Shown here in pieces: positions 13,044 through 22,257 of a stretch of DNA of 64,000 nt. The position numbers were made by a program, and so were the translations under genes. How positions within the stretch are numbered: the stretch's first letter is position 1; the number at the start of each line of letters is the position of its first letter. This DNA comes from Trichoderma breve (taxonomy: Eukaryota; Ascomycota; Sordariomycetes; Hypocreales; Hypocreaceae). The stretch is taken from assembly GCF_028502605.1 (NCBI RefSeq), contig NC_079233.1:6634001-6698000 (forward strand). The letters are read 5' to 3'. Under the pieces are notes generated by a model that was not told the origin of the DNA, did not search any database, and saw only the letters and a list, made by a program, of their open reading frames with translations.

Positions 13044-13749
13044 CTCGGCGATGGCAAATCCGACACGAATATCAACAAACGAGGGTCGCACGCAGGGTCA
13101 ATTCCGGTAGGGCGAAGGTGCGATCGCTGGTGAAGCTGCTATGGCACGAAAGAGTCGCTTGTCGGGGTCATGCACAGCGCTTGTTGCCTCGCCATACGGC
13201 AGATTGAGGAAGCTGGAAGCAAATTGTCAAATTGTCACGTCTGCGACGCGGTCGGTGGTTGAGGAGACGCGGTAGACGCGAAACCACTTTAACAGGCCCT
13301 TTCCTGCCTGAGGCGCCACAGCCACAAGCAAAAAGCGGCGGGCAGCCCCACGTGATGCGGGTGTGGCTTGCGCTTGGGCGGGCAACTGGCGGGCGGCTGT
13401 GGCTGGTAGCTGGAGCTCCATATTCCAGTGATGTGCATTACTGGGGACGAGACATGGCCAATCACCCTCGACCACAACTTCGGAGCTGGTGAACCTGCAA
13501 GGCCTCCAACCCGACGGGAATCGTGATATCCGACAAGGCTACCCAAGGCTGCTACCCAAGGCTTCCAGACGTCGCCAATGCTGCGGACGCTGTGATCGAA
13601 GGGCCGGGCAAAGCAACGAAACGCAACTCTGTCCAGCAACACCAAGTGGCGGCCACCAAGGACGAAATTAAAGGGGGAGCCAACGCCGAGGAGGACGGCA
13701 ACGACGTAGCCGCCAAGTGCATCTTTGGATTTGGGCTCAGAACGCGAAG
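13044..13749. promoter_or_regulatory. Shared divergent promoter of the MBF factor and Arp1
   Basis: These 706 bases separate two divergent start codons, so both promoters must lie here. I see no obvious TATA box and no coding frame with conserved features. The right 250 bases are GC-rich with weak antisense frames that overlap Arp1 and look like shadows. Confidence 0.6.
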
Positions 13750-15083
13750 ATGACGGAAATACTGCACAATGCCCCAATTGTGCTGGACAACGGCTCGGGC
13801 ACCATCCGCGCTGGTTTCGCGGGGGAGGATCTGCCCAAATGCTTCTTCCCCTCGTGGGTCGGCCGGCCGAAGCACCTGCGAGTCCTGGCCGGCGCGCTGG
13901 AGGGTGATTTGTTTATAGGGAACAAGGCGTCCAACGAGCTGAGGGGGCTGCTCAAGATCCACTACCCGCTGGAGCACGGCGTTGTGACTGATTGGGACGA
14001 CATGGAGCGAATTTGGGAGTATGTGTATGGCGAGGGGCTCAAGACGCTGAGCGAGGAGGTTTGTCCACAAACAAAACAACCACAACAGTGACGGAAGAGA
14101 AGAGAGGCCGCTGACACCCACCGCAGCACCCAGTTTTGCTGACAGAGCCTCCTCTGAACCCCCGGAGCAACCGCGACACGGCCGCCCAGATCCTGTTTGA
14201 GACGTTCAACGTCCCCGCGCTGCACACGTCCATCCAGGCCGTGCTGTCGCTATATGCCAGTGGCCGGACGACAGGTATCGTCCTCGATTCTGGCGACGGC
14301 GTGTCGCATGCGGTGCCTGTCTACGAGGGTTTTGCCATGCCCAGCAGCATACAGCGGATTGACGTTGCGGGCCGAGACGTGACCGAGTATCTACAGACGC
14401 TGCTGCGCAAGAGTGGCTACATCTTCCACACGAGTGCCGAGAAGGAGGTTGTTCGGCTGATCAAGGAGAGTGTGTCATATGTGGCGCATGACCCCAAGAA
14501 GGAGGAGAGGGACTGGATCGGGGTGAAGCCCAACGAGAGCAAGTTTGCCGAATACGTCTTGCCAGACGGCCACAAGCTAAAGGTGACTTTGGTGGCCCTT
14601 TTTCCCTGGCCATTCTTCCGCATACTGACCCTTTTCAATAGATTGGCGCTGAGCGATTTAGAGCTCCTGAGATTCTGTTTGATCCCGAAATCATCGGCCA
14701 GGAGTATCCTGGTGTGCACCAGATTGTGGTTGATGCCATCAGCCGCACTGACCTGGATCTACGAAAATCGCTCTACAGCAACATTGTCCTATCCGGAGGC
14801 AGCACGCTGACAAAGGGCTTTGGTGATCGACTCCTGACGGAGCTACAGAAGCTCGCGGTCAAGGACATGAGGATAAAGATCTTTGCGCCCCCAGAGCGTA
14901 AATACTCTACATGGATCGGAGGAAGCATTCTCGCTGGCTTGAGCACCTTCCGCAAGGTAAGCGGCCCGTGGATCTGACTGAGCAAGTAGATGTGTGTTAT
15001 CTTACTAACAAGTGAGGTAGATGCTGGTGAGCATTGATGATTGGCACGAAAACCCGGATATTATCCACACAAAATTCACATGA
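13750..15083 (+). CDS. ARP1: Actin-related protein 1 (centractin), dynactin filament subunit
   Basis: Arp1 forms the short filament of dynactin, the cofactor of cytoplasmic dynein; in Neurospora the orthologue is ro-4. Four exons (13750-14058, 14127-14582, 14642-14956, 15021-15083) join in phase 0 to 380 residues, the family's standard length. The protein opens [20 protein letters not shown], the actin phosphate-1 loop with Arp1-type wording. It continues with [17 protein letters not shown] (actin: TEAPLNPK) and [20 protein letters not shown], the phosphate-2 loop. Next comes [19 protein letters not shown], the adenosine site, and it ends with [15 protein letters not shown] and a short last exon. 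Donors are GTTTGT, GTGACT and GTAAGC. All ATP-binding motifs are intact. Confidence 0.96.
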
Positions 15084-15739
15084 TTCACGAAATGGAAGCG
15101 GGCGTATCGGCATAAAGGAGAGCGAAAATCGTCTTTTTCATGTCTGGCTGCTTTGGTTCAAGAGAGCGCGCAGTAATATTGAACATTTCTCAAAGATGGG
15201 CCGTAGCTGACGCGGCAGGTCTGGCAAAATTTGCTCCGGTACCAAAGGAGACCTAAGAATAAAAAAAAGGGGGGTTAAAGAAGAGAGAGAAAATGACGAT
15301 ATTTCCCAGAGGTTAGAAGTCAGCTGGTGGGTGTACAACTAATTTTCTTTTTTTTCTCCTTCTTCTCACGAAAACAAAGAACTTGGTTTATGATACAGAG
15401 ACGGGAGGGATTCTTCTACAGGGAGCGAGCGGGCATTAGACCGAGGGAGTTGTAGGACTTTGTCTGATTACCTAGATGAAGGGAGCCTAATGATACCCCG
15501 ATTTGCAGTTGATGGTTGGATTGGGGCGGGTTGAGTGTGATGGTTTTTATGTAGTAGCTGGGGAGAGCACTTTTTTGCACTCTGTAACGTGTGGTTGATA
15601 ATTCATGAGGTTATGCTGAGTTGAATGACGGTTCTTTTGTTTCTTTCTTTTCTTCTCTTCGTCTTTTTGTGTTTAGAGGGCGAAAGGTTTGTATGTGACT
15701 TGTGCGGGGGCGGAACAGCATCAAGTCCTTTGATAGAAT
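15084..15739. other. 3' region of Arp1 and spacer before the tRNA
   Basis: I see no gene here. The stretch contains the Arp1 3' untranslated region, several T-rich tracts (for example 15342-15356) and the A/T-rich flank of the tRNA gene. Confidence 0.5.
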
Positions 15740-15828
15740 GGTTTCGTGGTCTAGTTGGTCATGACATTTCGTTAACAGTTTCGTTGACACCACCGAAAAG
15801 GTCCCCGGTTCGAGCCCGGGCGAGATCA
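15740..15828 (+). tRNA. tRNA-Val(AAC) with a 15-nt intron
   Basis: The cloverleaf can be folded by eye. The acceptor stem GGTTTCG pairs with CGAGATC (two G-U pairs) and the discriminator is A15828. The D arm runs from GTC to GAC with the B-box-linked AGTTGGT loop. The anticodon stem is TTTCG (15767-15771) with CGAAA (15794-15798), and the anticodon AAC lies at 15774-15776. The T arm is CCCGG-TTCGAGC-CCGGG with a five-base variable loop. The bases between positions 37 and 38 (15778-15792) do not fit a seven-base loop and form a 15-nt intron. Removing them restores the loop TTAACAC. Mature length is 74. Confidence 0.93.
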
Positions 15829-15833
15829 CTATC

Positions 15834-15848
15834 TTTTTTTTTTTTTTT
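15834..15848 (+). terminator. RNA polymerase III terminator
   Basis: A run of 15 T residues begins six bases after the tRNA discriminator base, the standard Pol III stop signal. Confidence 0.9.
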
Positions 15849-16216
15849 GGAGACTTGCTTTCCATTCTCTTTTTTTGGTATATTCTCAGCTACTCGAAGA
15901 CGTAGTTAAAACATGAGGTTGTTAGTGAGAGCCAAGTCAGGTGCTGAGAGTTCATGAGATGTTGGATGCACTTTCGCTCAACTCGAAACTCTATTGATTT
16001 GGGCTGCTGCCACTCAGTTGAATAGCTACTGCATCATCTTCTCTCTACACGCTTTCAAACCTTCCACGATTAAGTTATGGTAACGTATTTTGCTTTCTAT
16101 TTCTCTCTTCTTCCTCTCCTCTCTTGTACACACATTCTTTGCCCCGCCTTCATCGTTATTTTTATTTCGGGATTATAGTTGAACTATCCAGAAGATTTTA
16201 GGACGTTTCATCACAG

Positions 16217-16270
16217 GTGAGAAACAAATAATGATTTAGAAACAGTATATCAGTGACTAATATCTTCCAG
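16217..16270 (+). other. Leader intron of the 16273 gene
   Basis: A 54-nt intron with donor GTGAGA, branch site TGACTAAT and acceptor TTCCAG ends two bases before the start codon. The exon sequence before it (AGGACGTTTCATCACAG) resembles the exon end before the leader intron of the 18424 gene (AGAGGTTTCGACATTACAG), which links the two genes. Confidence 0.7.
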
Positions 16271-16272
16271 AC

Positions 16273-17655
16273 ATGGCCCCTCACGCTACCGACGAATCGC
16301 CTCCCGAGACAAACGGGAACACGCCGCCGCCGCCTAATGGTCCAGAAGAAGATAACTCACATTCACCCGCTCAAAGAGAACGCAATTCACGCGCTCAGAG
16401 AGAACGCGCTCGGAGATACGCTAACGTACTGTCTGCTTTGGATACAGAGGGTATACCTCGTGCAATAAGAGAAGAAGAAATAAGACGAGAATTAGAAGAA
16501 AGAGAAGAAGAATTCAGACGAGCAGAAAGACGACTGGAAGAAGAATACAGACGAGGAGGAGGAGGAAGACAACTAGCAGAAAGACGACGAGCAGAAAGAG
16601 AAGAAGAATTCAGACGACGAGCAGAAGAAATTCGACAAGAAGAAATCAGACGACGAGGAGGAGGAGTACAACTAGCAGAAAGACGACGAGCAGAAAGAGA
16701 AGAAGACTTCAGACGACGAGCAGAAGAAATTCAAGAAGAAGAAGTCAGACGACGAGTAGAAGAAATTCATGAAGACCAAAGACGACAAATACAAGAACGA
16801 CTAAGACGACAAACAGAAGAAGCCAGACGAAGAATAGGAGCCCCCACACCACGATCTCGTTTCCGTGCTGGGAGGCTGGGGGCCTCGGGGCAACGTCACC
16901 GTGAGCCACCTAATAGTCCAGAAGAATTTCGCCCACATTCACGTCACCATGAGCTACCTAATGGTCTACAAGTCCATCACCCACGCCCTCATTCAGGTTG
17001 GCATCCCCGTAACAGATCGTCTTCTACGGACAGAGGGGCGATGGTTCGTTCAATGAGACAAGAACAAGATCGACTAGCCCATTCACGAGCCCGTTACGAA
17101 GCTTTGCAAGCTCAGGCGCTGGGAAGCTCGAGGCAACGTCATCATGAGCCCGATCCTATGGGAATCGATGACCCATCTTGGATAGAGCAACGCTTACAGC
17201 AACGCATGTGGCGCGGGTTCCCTGTTCCCCCTGAGCCAACTCGGCATCCGAGACTAAACGGTATAAATGGTATCAATGGAAATCAGCGTCCAATACAAAA
17301 CGGTATAAATGGTATAAATGGAAATCAACCTCCGAGACACAATGGTGTGAATGGTATAAATGGAAATCAACCTCCGAGACTCAACGGTATCAATGGCATA
17401 AATGGAGATCAACCTCCGAGACAAAACGGTATAAATGGCATAAATGGCGTAAACGGGCATTCCCACGAGGGTGAGGAAGCTAGCCAAGATGAGCACTCGG
17501 ACGAGGATGATAAAGATGCGTCAGGCCAACCCATGGAGCAACTGAACATAAATGGCGTACATGAGGATCCCGACGAGAACGACGGCCATGAGCAACGAGA
17601 CACGGGCGAGGCGAATCATCATAGAGTACTATCGCGAAGGTCTCCGGAACTTTGA
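16273..17655 (+). CDS. Orphan Arg/Glu-rich coiled-coil protein with NG-repeat tail
   Basis: The predicted protein has 460 residues and matches no family I know. Residues about 30-190 are almost entirely Arg and Glu, predicting one long charged helix or coiled coil. This part contains a near-perfect internal duplication of about 35 residues (core QLAERRRAEREE). Residues 190-320 are His/Pro/Arg-rich, with repeats around RHHEL and RHREPP. Residues about 326-395 are five copies of a 14-residue unit based on NGINGINGNQPPR. The tail is acidic (EHSDEDDKDASGQ). There is no signal peptide or membrane segment. The start follows a leader intron by two bases. It is the first of three neighbouring charged orphan genes with similar leaders. 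Low-complexity composition lowers confidence in function, but the long frame on a compositionally constrained strand supports a gene. Confidence 0.65.
   Translation: MAPHATDESPPETNGNTPPPPNGPEEDNSHSPAQRERNSRAQRERARRYANVLSALDTEGIPRAIREEEIRRELEEREEEFRRAERRLEEEYRRGGGGRQLAERRRAEREEEFRRRAEEIRQEEIRRRGGGVQLAERRRAEREEDFRRRAEEIQEEEVRRRVEEIHEDQRRQIQERLRRQTEEARRRIGAPTPRSRFRAGRLGASGQRHREPPNSPEEFRPHSRHHELPNGLQVHHPRPHSGWHPRNRSSSTDRGAMVRSMRQEQDRLAHSRARYEALQAQALGSSRQRHHEPDPMGIDDPSWIEQRLQQRMWRGFPVPPEPTRHPRLNGINGINGNQRPIQNGINGINGNQPPRHNGVNGINGNQPPRLNGINGINGDQPPRQNGINGINGVNGHSHEGEEASQDEHSDEDDKDASGQPMEQLNINGVHEDPDENDGHEQRDTGEANHHRVLSRRSPEL
17251..17455 (+). repeat. 42-bp coding tandem repeat (NGINGINGNQPPR)
   Basis: Five consecutive copies of a 42-bp unit encode NGINGING(N/D)QPPRx. 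Copies differ by a few bases, the first has RPIQ in place of PPRx, and the last is truncated and ends in NGVNG. Because the length is a multiple of three, copy-number change would not break the frame. Confidence 0.9.
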
Positions 17656-18205
17656 AAACTTGGTGGACAGGATCTTAGATCTTGCAGAGCGCTTCAAGAT
17701 GTACATGTGGTCTTGAAGAAGGTCACCACGTGATGAATGATGGGTTCAAAGAGAGGAGACGAGACTGTCGTCGTCATGGAGAGAATACTCGCAGAGGCAT
17801 TTGATTCGGTATCAATGGATATCTTGCCTCCTCGGCGAGACGCCGTGGTAGCTCTTTGTCGACGGAAACCTGTTTGCTGGTTGGCAGTCAGCGAATAGAG
17901 TCAAGGGAAAGGGTTCCTTTGTTGGATTCTTTCAAGCGGTTATTGGTTTTGGTTCGTCTTGTCCGACATTGGCTATGATACCACAGGATTGATTGGTTCT
18001 TGGGCAGAGAGGTTTGTTTGTCTATTATTGCAGCCCGTTGATAGATTTCCTTTTTTGGCATCTGTATAGTCTTCCAGCGGTAGGCAGAATCAGAAATTGG
18101 TTACGTCTTCTTATCTTTCTTTGTTCCTTCTTTATTCCTTTGTTTCTTTTTTGCTTCTTCTCATTTTCTCTGTTTTTATCTCTCTCCGTGCCTTTATCCT
18201 TTGCC

Positions 18206-18213
18206 TATATAAA
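18206..18213 (+). promoter_or_regulatory. TATA box of the second orphan gene
   Basis: TATATAAA lies 32 bp upstream of the leader ATG at 18238, after a long pyrimidine-rich stretch typical of fungal core promoters. Confidence 0.6.
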
Positions 18214-18237
18214 CTGTTCATTTGTCCCCTTTCCGAG

Positions 18238-18330
18238 ATGAGTCTACAGATAATCACCAGAGGTTTCGACATTACAGGTAAGACTCAAAAGTTACGCAGC
18301 AAGAACCTGCCACTGACGGATATATACCAG
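18238..18330 (+). other. Leader exon with upstream ORF and intron of the 18424 gene
   Basis: The leader exon 18238-18277 opens with ATG and reads MSLQIITRGFDIT. It is followed by a 53-nt intron (18278-18330; donor GTAAGA, branch CTGAC, acceptor TACCAG). After splicing the frame ends at a TGA near 18365, giving a 25-residue upstream ORF, so it cannot be the start of the main protein. The third orphan gene has a matching leader (ATGAATCTACAT at 19896). Confidence 0.6.
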
Positions 18331-18423
18331 ACACGACTCTTCGCATACAGCTTGAATTGCTTTCCTGATACCCACCAAGACACAAATCGGCGCCTTTCAG
18401 CGAGCTAAGAGGATTTCGTGAAA

Positions 18424-19227
18424 ATGGCAGACGCACACGAGCAGCCCGAGAGCTCCACTGCCTATTCTGAGACTATCAGGTTCAATAAGAGAACGCTTGA
18501 ACAAAAAGTCAACACATTTTTGGACAAAGACGAAGAGGAGTACAACTCCAGGAAGAAAGCTTTCCTCGACATTATCCGGGAAGAGACCCACCGTGAGGGT
18601 AAGAATGAGCAGGAAATCCAAATCTAAATACTTGCGGCCGAATCCATGATGGCGATAAAGCGCCAGGGTCGAGCTTGCTACGACCGCCTCGAACTTCAAG
18701 AAAAGAGGAAGAAGGATAGGAACGAAGAGGATAAGATCAAAAATGGTAGGATCAAAAAGAATAAGATCGAGAGGAATAAGATCGAGAGGAAGAACATCGA
18801 GGAAGAGAACATTGAGAAAGATAAGATCGAGGAAGAAAATATCGAGAAGGATAAGATCGAGAACGAAAAGGCTGAGAAGGATAAGAATAAGGAAGAGGAG
18901 ATCGAGAAGGAGAAGATTAGGGGGGAGAAGATTAAGCAGGAGGAGATTAAGCAGGAGGAGATCGAGGAAGTTATGAAGAAGTTTCAGGAGGAATTTATAA
19001 AGAAGCTCCTTCAGGAGCAAGGCCTTAACAGAATCAGGTGGGCAATTTTAGTCAGAGTCCCCTGGCTAAAGGATAATGGCTTGCCGACGGAGGATATTCT
19101 TTCAACGGTGGTTGAAAGCTTGCGCAGGGACGGTATGAGTGAAGAGTTTATTGACTCGGTGTCTAATGATATACTGGCTATTTCGGCTCAGATGGAGACT
19201 GGCAATGGTCAGACTCGGGATGCTTAA
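18424..19227 (+). pseudogene. Orphan Lys/Glu-rich coiled-coil gene interrupted by an in-frame stop
   Basis: The frame starts MADAHEQPESSTAYSETIRF, nearly the same opening as the 20110 gene (MADAHEQGESSSGL). It runs to a TAA at 18625-18627 and then continues in the same frame. The second part has 193 residues and is dominated by Lys/Glu/Ile repeats such as KIERNKIERKNIEEENIEKD, a long charged helix. It finishes with a mixed, globular-looking end (GLPTEDILSTVVESLRRDGM). Either a nonsense mutation has split one gene, or a small intron removes the stop. A good donor GTAAGA exists at 18599, but the only frame-preserving acceptor I find (GAG at 18671-18673) is poor. The function is unknown. Confidence 0.55.
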
Positions 19228-20109
19228 TTTTGGTACAGGGAGTTTATTCTGTCGACTCATGGAAGCACGATGACTGCTTACACAAATGTAATCCCACTCT
19301 GGGTCTATTTAGTCTATTTAGTCTAATTCGTCTATTTCGTCTATTTATTGCAATAAAAATCTCGATTCTACAATTGTCAAGCCGATGATATGCAACTGGC
19401 TCCTCTAGCAGACTTGCAGCATGTTGAAGACGCTCATACATCATCTACTACAGGTAGTCTCTCACTTGCAAAGAATGGGACGTTAAAGCTCGTTGCTCTG
19501 CTAAATACTAGATTCAGCGCCAACTACTCATTGATTGCACCAGAAGCGCGACTTCGAACCCATACTTCAGCGTTTTGCGCGCTCAATGCAACAATGCTGC
19601 GGTGGTTGCCGGACCGTGCTGCCCACAACAAGGGGGTCCAGTTATCGTGATCTGCCACATTGACGTCTATATGCTTCAAGTTGTTCATGAATAGCACGTA
19701 CTTGGTCTTTCAGACGTAGAGAAACTCAGGGATTGGTTACTTCCTGTCATTCTTTGTACCTCCCTATTTTTCTTTATACTCGTCTTTTTTTATTTTCTTC
19801 TGTGTTCTTCCCCGCCTTTCTTTGTTTTTCCTTCTCTTTGTCTATTTATCCTCCTTTTTAAGTACTTAAGCAGCTCGTTCCTCCTCCCTTTCGAAATGAA
19901 TCTACATATATCTGCCACAGGCTTCAATATCGTCAATACCGCACATAAGATTCCAAAGGTAATACAAAACAGAGTTTACTACTACCATATATATTTCCTA
20001 GCTATGACCTTTGTTTTTATTATATAAATTATGGTTTACATTGCTTTTCTAACGTTTATTAGAACATTTACCAACACATTTTCACGAGCAAGAAGAGGAT
20101 TTAGCCAAG

Positions 20110-20619
20110 ATGGCAGACGCACACGAGCAGGGCGAAAGCTCCAGCGGATTAAGAGAGACAGTCGAAAAAATCGAAGGCGAGGCCAATAAGTTAGTGGCCA
20201 ACGATGAGGTTTCCATGTCTGAGAGGGAGGCTTTCGAGTTCCAGAAGGCGGAGCTCGAGCTCCAGAAGAAGACCTTTGAGTCCCAGATGATAGCTTTTAT
20301 GATTCAGAAAGCAAAATACGAATCCGAACTCCGGCAGATAGAGGAGGTGAGGAAAAGGGCTTTTGATGCTAGAGAGAAGTTTTTTTATGGCATGGAGAAT
20401 GATTTTATGATCTATGCTGAAGGTTGGATGCGCTTTATGGGTGTGCATGAAATGGAAATCGAGTCCAGGATGTGGTCCGCGAAAGGAGGAATGGCGTCCC
20501 GGAGGGTGTATTATGACGGCAGCAAGCAATTGTATTCGGAATTGGACGATTTGAAACCTTCCGCCTTTTCGTTGACGGAGGTAGCATTGCGGCCTTCGGT
20601 CGAAGAGGAGTTCGCATAA
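20110..20619 (+). CDS. Orphan coiled-coil protein, paralogue of the 18424 gene
   Basis: The protein has 169 residues, an intact reading frame and the same opening as its neighbour (MADAHEQGESSSGLRETVEK). Residues about 35-100 are a charged coiled coil (AFEFQKAELELQKKTFESQM). Residues 105-150 are mixed and could fold (FFYGMENDFMIYAEGWMRFM). There is no signal peptide and no known domain. A leader exon at 19896-19958 with its own ATG is followed by an intron (19959-20062, donor GTAATA, branch TCTAACG, acceptor TTATTAG). The spliced leader ATG frame ends at a TAG just before the main start, so it is an upstream ORF. The function is unknown. Confidence 0.65.
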   Translation: MADAHEQGESSSGLRETVEKIEGEANKLVANDEVSMSEREAFEFQKAELELQKKTFESQMIAFMIQKAKYESELRQIEEVRKRAFDAREKFFYGMENDFMIYAEGWMRFMGVHEMEIESRMWSAKGGMASRRVYYDGSKQLYSELDDLKPSAFSLTEVALRPSVEEEFA

Positions 20620-20830
20620 AGAGGAGAAGGGTATGCTCCAAAAGGGCGCAATATGGCTGAGATTCCTGAGGTGGAAGGTACACAGAACGGTTGCAGATTT
20701 AATCCTCTCGATGAGACTCATAGGGGGCGCAATAAGCAGGCAAATGAAATCCTACTATTGATCTGTCGAGTCGATTAATGCAAGAGAACTCTCGATTCTA
20801 CAGTTCATAGGTCGGTGATGTGTAGATCAT

Positions 20831-21837
20831 TCCTCTGGTTCACCAGGAGCCTACTAGAAGACGGATTGGTGACTACATGTACTTGTGCTCGTCTGTTTCT
20901 GCATCCACCCGTTTTCGTATTCACTCGCTCTTCCTTTTCCCTTATTACCCTTGCGCTCTCGTCTCCAACCAGCAACTGCTGTTAACTACACGATTCTTCA
21001 AATACTTGCCTACGTTGGTATGTAGTAGCTGCTACCACCTCGACCTTTGCCAACTATCGTCTTAAATTTGGAACATTGGATGTCGAGGGAGCCGACCTCT
21101 AGAAGCTGAGTGCCGATATCGAGTAGTAACCCAGTCTTGATGAGCAGTAGAAGCTAAATCTCGTTGTCGAGCCTAGTTCAACAAATAATTCAACCCTCTC
21201 TCTTCCAACTGAGTCATTCAAGCTGCAAATTTAGTGAACAGGCAGTACTAAGCGCGCTGGAGTGGAAAACGCAGAAAATTCGAAATTCGGCTGAGTCACG
21301 ATTATCCGGTGCAGGGTAAGTACATGTAATGTTTGACTCACTCCCAAGAGGGGTAGCTTGTGATGCTACAGACGAGAGAGCACGCCCATGGTGGCAATCA
21401 TTAGAACAACAAAGTAATGGCAGCAGATCATCTGAATCATGTCACAAGAAATGAGAAATGTAGATTGATGAGCGAGTAGAATGTGTTCGCATTGATTTAG
21501 CATTATCAACTAATGTATCTCAAGTAACTTTTCCGCCTATACTCTCTCAAAGCGGCATCCATTCCGTGCTGCTTGGTTCTGCTCCAAAAAACTCCAATGC
21601 AATTCAATTCCCAGATAGCCTATAAACCAGGCGGGTATATTCGTAATCGTTAAATCCATCACACAGGCTTATGTGTGTTTTTTTGTGTTGTGTATATATC
21701 AAAATCGCTCTCCCAAATGTCATCCAGTGCCGTGTCGTATCTTCAACGCCAGTTTTTGCTTATATATGTTTTTGGTTTTTCGAGTCCAGTTACATCCTCA
21801 ACCAAATGTAGACTGATGGCTAAGTAGACGTCTTCCT
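20831..21837. other. Spacer between the orphan trio and the DUF3602 gene
   Basis: I see no supported gene. It holds the 3' flank of the third orphan gene and, on the minus strand, the 3' untranslated region of the DUF3602 gene. The DNA is AT-rich. Confidence 0.45.
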
Positions 21838-22257
21838 CTACTTTCGTGAGAATGAGCCGCTCACGCGAGACGCCCACATCTTCGCCTTCTCGCCAACAGA
21901 GCTCGCACTGCTGCCCGCGCTCGACACGCTGCTGGCATCGCTAGGCTTGCGGTTGTAGACGTTGCCCGCACCGCCGCGGCCGACGTGGCCCCGCGATGGG
22001 TTCTGGTTGCCGGGGGTCTCGAGGGAGCGCAGGAGGGCGGGCTGTAGCTTGTCGGCCTGGTGGACGTTGCCCGCGCCGCCGATGCCAGAGAAGAATCGCT
22101 GGTTGGGGAGCTGGCGGGATGCTGAGGAGGAGGCGGAGGATGATGATGTGGGAGGGAGGGCTGAGGAGCGGACAATGTTGCCGGCGCCGCCGCGGCCGGA
22201 TCTGATGTAGTTGTTTTGGGAGGGGGCGGACTCTGTGAAGACGTAGTTGACGGGCAT
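21838..22257 (-). CDS. DUF3602 family protein with GRGGAGN repeats
   Basis: This 139-residue protein carries the signature of the fungal DUF3602 family: short glycine-rich units GRGGAGN at residues about 22, 60 (GIGGAGN) and 93, each followed by hydrophobic or aromatic residues. The N-terminus MPVNYVFTESAPSQNNYIRS is typical of the family. The remainder is Ser-rich and disordered, ending with a basic stretch (WASRVSGSFSRK). No catalytic residues are present and the biochemical role is unknown. Single exon; the start is the first ATG of the frame. Confidence 0.85.
   Translation of the reverse strand: MPVNYVFTESAPSQNNYIRSGRGGAGNIVRSSALPPTSSSSASSSASRQLPNQRFFSGIGGAGNVHQADKLQPALLRSLETPGNQNPSRGHVGRGGAGNVYNRKPSDASSVSSAGSSASSVGEKAKMWASRVSGSFSRK

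Larger units (their letters stand above)
18238..20830 (+). repeat. Diverged tandem duplication carrying the two MADAHEQ genes
   Basis: Two similar units lie head to tail, about 18238-19390 and 19896-20825. Matching parts are the leader exon (ATGAGTCTACAG versus ATGAATCTACAT), the stretch before the start (AAGAGGATTT), the first codons (ATGGCAGACGCACACGAGCAG in both) and the 3' flank (CTCGATTCTACA at about 19360 and 20792). T-rich promoter stretches upstream of each also resemble each other. The middles of the coding regions have diverged strongly. Confidence 0.7.

Noticed and set aside
18397..19020. 207-residue minus-strand Leu/Asp-rich frame
   Set aside because: Complement of the Lys/Glu repeats of the orphan gene; its leucine-rich pattern is an artefact of that composition.
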